Positions 17,785 through 28,243 of a stretch of DNA of 64,000 bases are shown piece after piece. This DNA is from Streptomyces sp. NBC_01233. GTDB taxonomy: Bacteria; Actinomycetota; Actinomycetes; Streptomycetales; Streptomycetaceae. Numbering within the stretch: position 1 is the stretch's first letter; every line of letters starts with the position of its first letter. The notes beneath the pieces were generated by a model. That model was not told the DNA's origin. It worked only from the letters and a program-made list of their open reading frames with translations, and ran no database searches. The stretch is from the NCBI RefSeq assembly GCF_035989305.1, contig NZ_CP108514.1, positions 6,428,501 to 6,492,500 on the forward strand, read 5' to 3'. Position numbers and translations under genes: made by a program.

Positions 17785-18320
17785 TTGGGCTCCTCCACCG
17801 GGCGGCGCTGCCCGTCCTGGGTCTGCAGGGTCAGCTCCGGCAGGTCCTTGTGCACGACCGAGCCCGCACCGGCGACCGCGCAGCGGCCCACCGTGACCCC
17901 GGCCAGCACGGTCGCCCGCACCGCCACCCACGCGCCGTCCTCGACGGTGACGGGCGCGTTGCGGTAGCGGAAGTCGGCGGCCCGGTGGTCGTGCGAGCCG
18001 GTGCACAGCATGGCCTCCTGCGAGACGCACACGTGCGAACCGATCGTCACCGGCTCCAGGTTCAGCAGCCAGGCGCCCTCGCCTATCCAGGTGTGGTCCC
18101 CGACGGTGAGCTTCCACGGCCACAGCACCCGCACCCGGTGCCGGATCAGCACGCCCTCGCCGATCTTCGCGCCGAAGGCCCGCAGCAGCGCCACCCGCAG
18201 CCGCGCCGGACAGAACCAGCTCATGAACAGCGTGTTCATCACGGCGAACCAGAGTGCCTGCGTCAGCAGCCCGCGGCCCTTGTCGTACCCGGCCAGCGTG
18301 AAGGAAGGAAGATCCCGCAA
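17781..18320 (-). CDS. WcaF-like hexapeptide-repeat acetyltransferase
   Basis: A 179-residue left-handed beta-helix acyltransferase of the colanic-acid WcaF/NodL type, which O-acetylates sugars using acetyl-CoA. The first 60 residues carry the family hydrophobic segment (LWFAVMNTLFMSWFCPARLR). Hexapeptide repeats follow (VLIRHRVRVLWP, IGEGAWLLNLEPVTIGSHVCVS), with the conserved SHDH at about residue 110 providing the catalytic His, then VAVRATVLAGVTVGRCAVAGAGSVV. The apparent start is TTG at 18320; no ATG or GTG fits better. It is first of a two-gene operon with the glycosyltransferase, implying an acetyl substituent on the repeat unit. Confidence 0.85.
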   Translation of the reverse strand: MRDLPSFTLAGYDKGRGLLTQALWFAVMNTLFMSWFCPARLRVALLRAFGAKIGEGVLIRHRVRVLWPWKLTVGDHTWIGEGAWLLNLEPVTIGSHVCVSQEAMLCTGSHDHRAADFRYRNAPVTVEDGAWVAVRATVLAGVTVGRCAVAGAGSVVHKDLPELTLQTQDGQRRPVEEPK

Positions 18321-18415
18321 CTGTCGCCCCCATCTGCACTCCGCCGCCGCCTCCCCGGGCGTGGCCCGCTCAGACTAGACTGCGCGCGGACCAGGCACAT
18401 CGGGTGGGGGCGGCA

Positions 18416-19939
18416 GTGACGACGGACGTACGCAAGCCCTCCGCAACGCCCGCGAAGCAGCCCGCCCCGTCCCCCTTCGAGGACGAGAGCCTGTGGGGCC
18501 GGGCCACCCTCCCGCGCACCCTGCTCTCGCGCGCGCTGTCCGTCCCGCTCGCGCTCGGATTCACCGTCTTCCTGCCGTTGTTCGTCGCCGCCCAGTCGGG
18601 CGCCGGCGCCCGCGACGCGGCCTTCTGGCTGCAGTTGCTGCTCACCATGTACGCGGGCGCCCGGCTCTCGGCGATGGTGCTCACCAGCCGACGCAAGCTG
18701 CTTCAGGGCTCCTTCTGGCTCTTCGTCTACATGGCCATGGGCGTGGCCCCGCTCGCGCAGGCCGTCCTCGGCCAGGTCCCGACTCCGGTCGTCGGTCCGC
18801 GCTCCGACCTGACCGTCGCCATCGGGCTGGTGCTGCTCGGCTGCACGGCCTTCGACGTCGGCGTGCTGCTGGCCCGTCACCGGCCGGCCGGGCGTGCGGG
18901 CGGCTCGCAGAAGAAGTCGCGCCCGGTCATGGCCCACCGGCGGCGCCTCCAGCTGCTCACGATCCTGTCCTTCGGGTGCAGCGCGGTCTTCATCATGAAG
19001 CTCGGCGGTCCGGCGGTCTTCTTCTCCAGCCGCCAGGAGATCATCGCCGGCATCGAGGAGGCGGGCGTCTCCAACGGCGACGGCCAGGCCGGGCAGGCCC
19101 TGCTGCGCGGCTTCGGCACCGTCCCGGCACTGCTCGCGCTGCTCCTCTACACACGCTGGCTGATCACCTCGAAGTTCGCCCGCCGCAAGGTGTCGGTCAT
19201 CGTCACGTGGGCGGCGCTCGTCGGCCTCAACCTGATCGTCAACAACCCGATCTCCAACCCGCGGTACTGGTTCCTGACGGTCATGTTCGCGCTGCTCTTC
19301 ACCGTCTTCCCGGTGAGCGCGGCGATGTACCGCGTGGCGCTGTCGATGGCGGTGGTCGTCGCGCTCCTGATCTTCCCGTTCGCCGACCGCTTCCGGTACG
19401 ACGAGAAGAACTACCGCCCGGTCGAGACCACGTCCTTCCTGGAGCCGATGGCGCTCAAGGACTACGACCAGATCGGCATGTTCGCGAACACCATCACCTT
19501 CTCGGAGTCGGGCCCCGGGCACTTCTACGGGCGCCAGCTGGCCGGGTCGATCCTGTTCGCGGTGCCACGCTCGGTGTGGGCGGGCAAGCCGCGGGACACC
19601 GGCGTGATGGTCGGCCAGTGGATGGGCACGGTCAACACCAACCTCTCCTCCCCGATCTGGGCGGAGCTGTGGCTCGACTTCGGTCCGCTCGGGATGGGCG
19701 CCGGACTGCTGGGCATGGGGTACGCCTCCGCCCGCGTCGACCGGCGCTACGCGAAACGGGCCACGCGGCGGTCGCCGCCGGGCAGCCTGATCTCGGTGGT
19801 CGTCCCGCTGGTCGCGGGTTACTCCTTCATCCTGCTGCGCGGACCGCTGCTCCAGGCGTCCGGCCGCGTGGCGATCGCCGCCCTCTGCCTCGCGCTGGTC
19901 GCGACGTACCGTACGGACAAGTCCACCACCCTGCGCTAG
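18416..19939 (+). CDS. O-antigen/exopolysaccharide polymerase (Wzy-like)
   Basis: A 507-residue polytopic membrane protein with about ten to twelve hydrophobic segments and a cytoplasmic basic N-terminus. The long periplasmic-type loop after the middle helices (YDEKNYRPVETTSFLEPMAL to GRQLAGSILFAVPRSVWAGK) and the pattern NNPISNPRYWFLTVMFALLF are typical of oligosaccharide repeat-unit polymerases. Sequence conservation in this class is poor, so the call rests mainly on topology and on its neighbours, the flippase and chain-length gene. GTG 18416 was preferred because GGGGGCGG lies just upstream; GTG 18404 is an alternative giving four more residues. It is divergent from the acetyltransferase. 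Confidence 0.8.
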   Translation: MTTDVRKPSATPAKQPAPSPFEDESLWGRATLPRTLLSRALSVPLALGFTVFLPLFVAAQSGAGARDAAFWLQLLLTMYAGARLSAMVLTSRRKLLQGSFWLFVYMAMGVAPLAQAVLGQVPTPVVGPRSDLTVAIGLVLLGCTAFDVGVLLARHRPAGRAGGSQKKSRPVMAHRRRLQLLTILSFGCSAVFIMKLGGPAVFFSSRQEIIAGIEEAGVSNGDGQAGQALLRGFGTVPALLALLLYTRWLITSKFARRKVSVIVTWAALVGLNLIVNNPISNPRYWFLTVMFALLFTVFPVSAAMYRVALSMAVVVALLIFPFADRFRYDEKNYRPVETTSFLEPMALKDYDQIGMFANTITFSESGPGHFYGRQLAGSILFAVPRSVWAGKPRDTGVMVGQWMGTVNTNLSSPIWAELWLDFGPLGMGAGLLGMGYASARVDRRYAKRATRRSPPGSLISVVVPLVAGYSFILLRGPLLQASGRVAIAALCLALVATYRTDKSTTLR

Positions 19940-20030
19940 CCCCGCCCGTGCGCAGGTGCCGCGCCGCTGCGGGGGCGCCGCCCCCGAACCCGTGGGTCCG
20001 GGCAGAGCCCGGGAAACGGCGGGCAGCGGG

Positions 20031-21260
20031 TCAGGCGGCGGGGGCCGGCTCGGGTTCGCGGTCCTGCGCAGCAGGGACTCGCAGGCGGGTGACGCGCCAC
20101 CAGGCGGCCGCGGCCTTGAGGGCGGAGCCGGCAGTCAGGCCCACCGCGGCGCCCGCCACACCCCCCACCGCGTAGCCGCCCAGCAGCAGGCCCACGGACA
20201 GCAGCGAGAAGACCACCTGCAAGGACAGCGTGGCCTTCGGCGCCAGCACCCGCAGGGTCAGCAGCGCACAGGTGCCGAGCCCCATGACGGCGTACTGGGC
20301 CCCCGTCGCCGGCAGCAGCCCGGCCGTCGCCGTCCAGGTGTCGCCGAGCAGCTGACGGCCCAACCGGTCGGGCAGTGCGTACAGCACGGCCCCCCAGCCC
20401 GCGCCGACCGCGGCCAGCACCAGCCCCAGCAGCGCGGTCGCCCGCACCGTGGCCCGCTTGCCGCCGATCCGGCCGAGCACCGGCGGCCCGAAGGCGTTCG
20501 CGGAGTTGAACAGCACGTTCAGCGGCCCGAAGAGGGTGGTCGCGCCCCGCAGCGCGCCGACGGCCAGCGGGGTCGCGAAGACGCCGAGGCCCAGCACGGC
20601 GAGCTGGCTGGAGCCGTTGCCCACCGCGAACTCGACCACGAAGCGCTGCCCGAGGTGACCCCGCCGCAGGTACGGCCGCAGGTCCGCGCGGGCGCCGCGG
20701 ACGTACGGCCGCAGCAGCCACAGCCCCAGTACCAGCGCGGGCACCGCGGAGAGGCCCCACGCCAGTACCAGGCGGCCCGCCGAGGCCCCTTCGGGCTGCA
20801 CGGCCAGCGCCGCGACCACGCACACCAGCCGCAGCGCGTCCGCGGCCAGCGCCCGCTCGGGGGCGCGCAGCGCGGAGAAGCAGTACCGCAGCCCGTCCTG
20901 GAGGAGCACCAGCGGCAGTACGAGGCCCAGCGCGAGGAAGGCCCGCCCGGGCGTGCCGGGGAGAGCGAGGCCCACCACCACGAGCAGCGCGCCCACGGCG
21001 GCCGACGCGGCCCCGGTGAAGCCGACGGCGGAGCGGCACGTCGCGCCGAGCCCTTCGCCCTTCTCCAGGACGAGGCTCTGGCCGACGTAGGCCATGTTGA
21101 GTCCGAGGAGCACGCTGAAGGTCACGTACACCATCGAGAAGCCGGCGAACCCGGCTGCCGAGGACAGCCGGGCGGCCAGCACCAGCACCAGGATGTTCGT
21201 GGCGCTGGAGGCGGCCTGGTCGAGGACCGACGCGACGGCGGCGAGGCCGCGTCGGCTCAT
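20031..21260 (-). CDS. polysaccharide flippase (Wzx/MOP superfamily)
   Basis: A 409-residue membrane protein with about twelve predicted helices and no soluble domain. It moves the undecaprenyl-linked repeat unit across the membrane. The N-terminal helix SSATNILVLVLAARLSSAAGFAGF and the GGKRATVRATALLGLVLA segment resemble MATE/PST-type polysaccharide exporters. The start ATG at 21260 overlaps the TGA of the upstream chain-length gene in an ATGA junction, so the two are translationally coupled. The C-terminus ends in a charged Pro/Glu tail. It is the last gene of the wzz-wzx end of the minus-strand operon that begins near 24.2 kb. Confidence 0.85.
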   Translation of the reverse strand: MSRRGLAAVASVLDQAASSATNILVLVLAARLSSAAGFAGFSMVYVTFSVLLGLNMAYVGQSLVLEKGEGLGATCRSAVGFTGAASAAVGALLVVVGLALPGTPGRAFLALGLVLPLVLLQDGLRYCFSALRAPERALAADALRLVCVVAALAVQPEGASAGRLVLAWGLSAVPALVLGLWLLRPYVRGARADLRPYLRRGHLGQRFVVEFAVGNGSSQLAVLGLGVFATPLAVGALRGATTLFGPLNVLFNSANAFGPPVLGRIGGKRATVRATALLGLVLAAVGAGWGAVLYALPDRLGRQLLGDTWTATAGLLPATGAQYAVMGLGTCALLTLRVLAPKATLSLQVVFSLLSVGLLLGGYAVGGVAGAAVGLTAGSALKAAAAWWRVTRLRVPAAQDREPEPAPAA

Positions 21261-23002
21261 CTGCGGCCCATGCGCACGGTGCGCAGCGCGACGGTGTCGG
21301 TGCCGTCACCGGGGATGTGCTGCTCGGGCTCGGCCACCTCGTACGGGATCGGCTGCGGCGGCTGCGGCCCGCTCGCCGGGGAGCTCGCGGCAGGGGCGGG
21401 AGCGGGGTTCTTGTCCTTGCCGCGGCCGCGCTTCTCGCCGGGCAGCGGGGCGTGCAGCACCGCGCCGAGCACCGTGCCGCCGGCGCCGCTGATCAGCTCG
21501 CGGATCCGGGACAGATCGGTGCGGTGGACGCCGCGCGGATTGCAGACGACGAGGACGCCGTCGACGCGGTCGACGAGGGCGAGGGCGTCGGCGTACGAGA
21601 GCACGGGCGGCGCGAGCACGACGACGGTCGCGTTGGGGGAGTCGGCCTCGGAGATCAGCCGGGTGGCGCGCGGGGAGGTCAGCGCGCGCGGCACGTTGCG
21701 CGCCCGCTCGCCGGGGATCAGGTCGAAGGAGCCGGACTCGCCGGCGTCCACGACGAGCTGGCGTCCGTCGGGCCACTCGGAGTCGGAGTGCCGTCCGCCG
21801 CCCTTCGGACTGCCCGGGGTCTGGCTCCAGCGGGGCCGGCCGCCGGCGTCCGTCGGCAACTGGCTGGCCAGTACCGGGGTGCGCAGGTCGGCCTCGATGA
21901 GCAGGACGTCCTTGCCGGTCTCGGCGAAGGAGGCGGCGAGGTTCACGGCCACCGCGGCGGCGGTCTCGCTGCTGCCGCGCGGGGCGACGACGAGCAGCCG
22001 GCGCCGGTCGGCGAAGCGGGAGTCGTAGGCGAGCCGGAAGGCCACCGAGCGGTATTCCTCGGCGAGGCGGGGATCGGCCTCGCCGGCGGCGAGCAGCGGC
22101 CCGCCGCCCGTCCGGTCCCGGGGCAGGTAGCCGAGTACGGGTGCGCGCAGGGCCCGTGCCACGTCGCCCTCGGAGCGGGGCGCCGGGTCGAAGACGAGCC
22201 GGACCCAGGCGGCGAGCAGGCCGAGGGCGAGGCCCACGGCGGCGCCGAGCGCGAGGGACATCAGGATGCCGGGGCCGTCGGCTGCGGGGGGCGCCGTCGC
22301 GGCGCTGGTGACCCGGCCCGGGGTCATGTCGAGGGCTTCGAGCTTGGTGATCTTGGTGTTGTACCCGCCGACCTCGCTCTGCAGGTCGGTCTTGGAGGAG
22401 CCGGCCGCGTCGCGCCCCGCGCCGGCGGGCATCCGCGCGATCTCCTTGGAGAGCTCGTCGAGCTGCTTGGCGATCGGGTCGCGCTGCTCCTTGTAGCCCT
22501 TGACCATCTTGTCGCGGGTGGCGTCGAGGGACTCCTGCCGCTTGAGCAGGTACGCCTCGGTCATCGCGTTGGCGCGCTTGGCGGCCTCCTTGGGGGAGGA
22601 CGCGGTGTAGGTGAAGCGCAGCACCATGGTCTGCGGCGGGTTGGTGACCTGCAGACCGCTGCGCAGGGCGGCGAAGCCGGACGCGGACACGCCGAGCTTC
22701 TTCGCCGCCTCGTTGGCTATGGAGGAGCTGAGCGCGACCTGGCGCTCCGAGCCGATGTTGATCGCCTTGTCGGGGGCGAGGCTCGGGTTGAACGGGTCGT
22801 CGGTGGGCGCGCGCAGCACGACGTCGGCGGTCGCGACGTAGGTGTCGGCCGTGGAGATGCCGAGGTAGACGCCGCCCAGCAGGCCGATCCCGATGCCCGC
22901 GCCGATGAGCCTGCGGTAGCGCAGGAGCTGCCGGAACTGGTCTCTGAGGAGATCCGGTTCGTCGTCGGCCGGTGCCGCTGCAGGGCGGTTCGTCTCGATC
23001 AC
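21257..23002 (-). CDS. Wzz-type chain-length protein fused to a degenerate tyrosine-kinase domain
   Basis: A 581-residue protein controlling polymer length. The N-terminal Wzz domain has a first membrane helix (about 34-52), an extracytoplasmic coiled region (about 60-240) and a second helix (SLALGAAVGLALGLLAAWVRLVF, about 250-272). The C-terminal half is laid out like a bacterial tyrosine kinase (CpsD/Wzc). However, the P-loop reads APRGSSETAAA with no Lys, Walker A' is LLIEADLRTP with Glu for Asp, and the Walker B strand is TVVVLAPP, lacking the usual Asp. The tail lacks the Tyr cluster. It is probably catalytically inactive or nucleotide-free. GTG start at 23002 overlaps the upstream TGA. 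Confidence 0.85.
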   Translation of the reverse strand: MIETNRPAAAPADDEPDLLRDQFRQLLRYRRLIGAGIGIGLLGGVYLGISTADTYVATADVVLRAPTDDPFNPSLAPDKAINIGSERQVALSSSIANEAAKKLGVSASGFAALRSGLQVTNPPQTMVLRFTYTASSPKEAAKRANAMTEAYLLKRQESLDATRDKMVKGYKEQRDPIAKQLDELSKEIARMPAGAGRDAAGSSKTDLQSEVGGYNTKITKLEALDMTPGRVTSAATAPPAADGPGILMSLALGAAVGLALGLLAAWVRLVFDPAPRSEGDVARALRAPVLGYLPRDRTGGGPLLAAGEADPRLAEEYRSVAFRLAYDSRFADRRRLLVVAPRGSSETAAAVAVNLAASFAETGKDVLLIEADLRTPVLASQLPTDAGGRPRWSQTPGSPKGGGRHSDSEWPDGRQLVVDAGESGSFDLIPGERARNVPRALTSPRATRLISEADSPNATVVVLAPPVLSYADALALVDRVDGVLVVCNPRGVHRTDLSRIRELISGAGGTVLGAVLHAPLPGEKRGRGKDKNPAPAPAASSPASGPQPPQPIPYEVAEPEQHIPGDGTDTVALRTVRMGRR

Positions 23003-24234
23003 GGCCGGGGTCCCCCAAGTGCTTCGTCTATCAGTGCGTCGATGCGGGCCAGGCCCGCTTCACGGCTCAGATGGGCCGCCACGTGGCGGGGTCCGGCCGC
23101 TCCCAGTGCGTCTGCGCCTTCGGGGTCCTCGGCCAGGGCCCGTACGGCCTTCAGCAGGGCCTCGGGGTCCTCCGGCGGTACGAGCACCCCTGCGCCCGAG
23201 CGTTCCACCTCCTGGGCGGTGCCGCCCTCCGCCGCCACGGAGGCGACGACGGGACGGCCGGTCTGGAAGTAGGAGGTGAGTTTCGACGGCACGCTCATGT
23301 CCAGCACGGCAGCGTGCTGCGTGACCGCGAGTACGTCCGCCGCGGCGAGGATATCCGGGAACTCGCCGTCCGCGGCAGCGGGGATGATGTCCAGATTCGG
23401 CACATCGGCCGAGAGGTCGGCGAGCGCCGCGCGCTGACTTCCGTCCCCCATGAGGACGAAGCGGACATGCGGATCCAGGCGAGCGGCGCCCACGAGGACC
23501 TCCAGCCCCTGCTTGAGCCCCATGTTCCCGGAGTGCAGGACGACGGTCTCGCCGGGGCCCCAGCCGAGGTGGCGACGGGTCTCGCCGCGCGGCTTGGTGG
23601 GCACCGCCACGTGCGACCAGTTGGGGACGAGGCGGATCCTGCCCGGGTCCACGCCCATGCCGACGACCCGGTCCACGAAGGTCTCGTGGATGACGCCGAC
23701 GAGGGTGGCCCGCTTGAGGGCGTAGGCCTCGGCGCGGCCGGCGATCGCGGCCGCCTTGTCACCGCCGCTGATCCCGCTCTGCGCGGCGGCGGCGCCCATC
23801 AGGTCCTGGACGACGGGGATGTACGGGACCTTCCAGCGCGCCGCGAGCCGGGCGGCGAGCACCCCGCCGGCCAGGCTGGGCATCTGGGCGAGGACCGCGT
23901 CCGGCTTGGGCATCCGGGGCGGAGCCACGGCGCCGTGCAGCAGAATCGATCCTTCAAAAAGGGCCCGCTTCACGGCGGTTTGGCGCGGCGGTACGGTGTG
24001 CGCGCGCCGGTGCACGGTGACGCCCGCGCGCTGTTCCGTGCGCCGGAGCGCCCCCTTGTACTCCGGCTCGATCGACCACGCCGGGTAGTGCGGCATGCCG
24101 GCGAGGACGTGGGTCTCGTGGCCGAGATCCGCCCAGTGCTCCGCGATCTGGGTGGCGTACGGGCCGATCCCCGCATGCTCCGGAGCGTAATTGGTGGAAA
24201 CCAGCAGCATGCGCCGCTGACCGGATCTGGACAC
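22999..24234 (-). CDS. WcaI/WbuB-like glycosyltransferase (GT4)
   Basis: A 411-residue GT-B glycosyltransferase resembling the colanic-acid WcaI/WbuB group. The N-terminus MLLVSTNYAPEHAGIGPYAT and HVLAGMPHYPAW are characteristic. The C-terminal domain has VVLHSGNMGLKQGLEVLV and the SVPSKLTSYFQTGRPVVASV segment in which the donor-binding acidic residue is replaced, as in that group. GTG at 24234 was chosen because GAGGGGA lies 6 bases upstream; a GTG 11 codons earlier is possible. It is first gene of the operon glycosyltransferase - chain-length - flippase, all joined by 4-base overlaps. WcaI homologues add fucose, which would fit the gmd/fcl genes, but that is inference. Confidence 0.88.
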   Translation of the reverse strand: MSRSGQRRMLLVSTNYAPEHAGIGPYATQIAEHWADLGHETHVLAGMPHYPAWSIEPEYKGALRRTEQRAGVTVHRRAHTVPPRQTAVKRALFEGSILLHGAVAPPRMPKPDAVLAQMPSLAGGVLAARLAARWKVPYIPVVQDLMGAAAAQSGISGGDKAAAIAGRAEAYALKRATLVGVIHETFVDRVVGMGVDPGRIRLVPNWSHVAVPTKPRGETRRHLGWGPGETVVLHSGNMGLKQGLEVLVGAARLDPHVRFVLMGDGSQRAALADLSADVPNLDIIPAAADGEFPDILAAADVLAVTQHAAVLDMSVPSKLTSYFQTGRPVVASVAAEGGTAQEVERSGAGVLVPPEDPEALLKAVRALAEDPEGADALGAAGPRHVAAHLSREAGLARIDALIDEALGGPRP

Positions 24235-24360
24235 CGAGCGTCCCCTCTTCCCCTGGATGATGCGCACGTCACCCTATTCGTTCACCCGCGTACTGCGGAA
24301 CGTGCACGCTATTGTCTGCTAATCAGCTGCACCGGGGGGTGCGGCCGCTGGGGATAACAG

Positions 24361-24864
24361 ATGACGGAGCGCGACATGTCCGACTTTGGCGCGCCAGGGC
24401 GTAGACCGTACCGAGTCGGCTACGCGCCGGGGGCCTACGATCTGTTCCACATCGGACATCTGAACATCCTTCGGCACGCCCGGAGTCAGTGCGACTACCT
24501 CGTCGCCGGAGTGGTCTCCGACGAGATGGCCGAACTCGCCAAGGGGCGACGCCCGATGATCCCGCTCGTCGAGCGGCTGGAGATCGTCCGCAGCGTGAAG
24601 TACGTCGACGCCGCCTTCGTCGAGACCGTCCCGGACAAGGTGGAGACCTGGAAGCAGGTCCGCTTCGACGTCATCTTCAAGGGCGACGACTGGCGCGGCA
24701 CGCCCAAGGGCGACCGGCTGGAGAAGGACTTCGCCGCCCACGGCGTCGACGTCGTCTACTTCCCCTACACCGTGCACACTTCCAGCACCCAGCTGCGCCG
24801 GGCGCTGGACGCGCTCGCGGAACCGCCCGCGCTCCCCGCTCAGGTCACCGGGGAACGGCGCTGA
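24361..24864 (+). CDS. cytidylyltransferase-like nucleotidyltransferase (TagD-type fold)
   Basis: A 167-residue nucleotidyltransferase of the glycerol-3-phosphate / ethanolamine-phosphate cytidylyltransferase group. It would activate a phosphorylated alcohol as its CDP derivative. The ATP/CTP-binding HxGH motif is HIGHLNIL near residue 29, preceded by GYAPGAYDLF, and the KGDDW stretch and C-terminal YTVHTSSTQLRR replace the classical RTEGISTT region. The ATG at 24361 follows GGGGATAACAG; a second ATG at 24376 with its own GGAG is an alternative. Its 3' end overlaps the convergent CDP-alcohol transferase gene by 20 bases. Whether the substrate is glycerol-, ribitol- or inositol-phosphate is not decidable here. 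Confidence 0.85.
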   Translation: MTERDMSDFGAPGRRPYRVGYAPGAYDLFHIGHLNILRHARSQCDYLVAGVVSDEMAELAKGRRPMIPLVERLEIVRSVKYVDAAFVETVPDKVETWKQVRFDVIFKGDDWRGTPKGDRLEKDFAAHGVDVVYFPYTVHTSSTQLRRALDALAEPPALPAQVTGERR

Positions 24865-25567
24865 GCTCCCGGAACCACTTCGCGAGGAACGCCAGCAGGA
24901 ACAGCCCGGCGACCGCGCCCAGTCCCGCGTACGTCCAGGCGAACAGCTTCCCGCCGCCGAGCAGCAGGAACACCAGGCAGAACACCCCGTAGTCCACGGG
25001 AAGCAGGGCCACCGCGCGCAGGGTCGACGGGGCGGCGGCGGGGCTGCCCGGGGCCGGCTTCGGCTTGAGCTTCTCGGTCAGCAGCCCGCCGAAGAAGGTG
25101 ACGACCGAGGCGAACTGGAAGCCCAGCGGCACCAGTAGCCAGGCCTCGGCCGTCGTTCCGTACTCCTCGGGGAACCGGTAGAAGGCGATCAGCACGCACG
25201 AGTGCAGCGCCGTGAGCTTGGCCGCGTCCACGACGTGGTCCAGCCACTCGCCGGCCGCGCTGCCGCCCCCGCGCAGCCGGGCCAGCTGCCCGTCCGCGGA
25301 GTCGAAGGCGAACCCGACGGCGAGCGCCGCCCACACCGCGATCCCCAGCCCCCACGAGGGCGCGCACAGGGCCGCCGCGGCCACGGCGGCGAAGCTGAAG
25401 GCGGCGCTGACCAGGGTCACCTGGTTCGGGGTGAGCCCGAGCGCGTACGAACCGGCGGCCAGGTAGCGCCCGGCGGGCCGGTTGACGAACCGCGAATACA
25501 GCGACACCCCCTTCGCCGACTTCTGCGCCCCGCGCAGTTCCTGCAGCGCGGTGTTGACTCTGCCCAT
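24845..25567 (-). CDS. CDP-alcohol phosphatidyltransferase family membrane enzyme
   Basis: A 240-residue integral membrane enzyme that displaces CMP from a CDP-alcohol by another alcohol, forming a phosphodiester. The family signature is intact: DSADGQLARLRGGGSAAGEW then LDHVVD, i.e. the D-x2-D-G-x2-A-R-x8-G-x3-D-x3-D pattern, near residues 90-115. The LTPNQVTLVS lead-in and about six hydrophobic segments also fit. ATG 25567 begins MGRVNTALQEL. It converges with the cytidylyltransferase gene and overlaps its end. As the neighbour makes a CDP-alcohol, the pair could build a phospho-alcohol lipid or decoration for the adjacent polysaccharide, by analogy with inositol-phosphodiester synthesis; that link is inference. 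Confidence 0.88.
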   Translation of the reverse strand: MGRVNTALQELRGAQKSAKGVSLYSRFVNRPAGRYLAAGSYALGLTPNQVTLVSAAFSFAAVAAAALCAPSWGLGIAVWAALAVGFAFDSADGQLARLRGGGSAAGEWLDHVVDAAKLTALHSCVLIAFYRFPEEYGTTAEAWLLVPLGFQFASVVTFFGGLLTEKLKPKPAPGSPAAAPSTLRAVALLPVDYGVFCLVFLLLGGGKLFAWTYAGLGAVAGLFLLAFLAKWFRELSAVPR

Positions 25568-25697
25568 GCAGGGACCCCCTCAGAACGATGTCGAACACAT
25601 CATCGCAGGGCGAACGTGAGGGGCGTTCCGGATGTCCGCGGACGCCCGGAGGCGCCCCGTCGGGTCCGCGGCGGCGCGCGGGGCGGCCGCCGCCCCC

Positions 25698-28070
<2,373 letters not shown>

Positions 28071-28243
28071 TGCCCGCCTCCACGGCTCCTGGGTACCTGC
28101 GGGGGGAGGGGGAGTGCGGCCCCGGCGTCCCGGCCTGGGCCCGCCCCCGTCTGGTCCTTCACACTGTTCTGCCCTGACTGTTCTGCCCGGAACGTGCCAC
28201 GCCCTCACGTTTCCCCCGGAGGGGCCCGGTCGTTGGAGGGATC

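Noticed and set aside
19940..20030. Possible element between the polymerase and flippase stops
   Set aside because: The GC-rich text (gggggcgccgcccccg) is a short self-complementary stretch of the type seen at many convergent ends; no terminator or repeat could be defined clearly.
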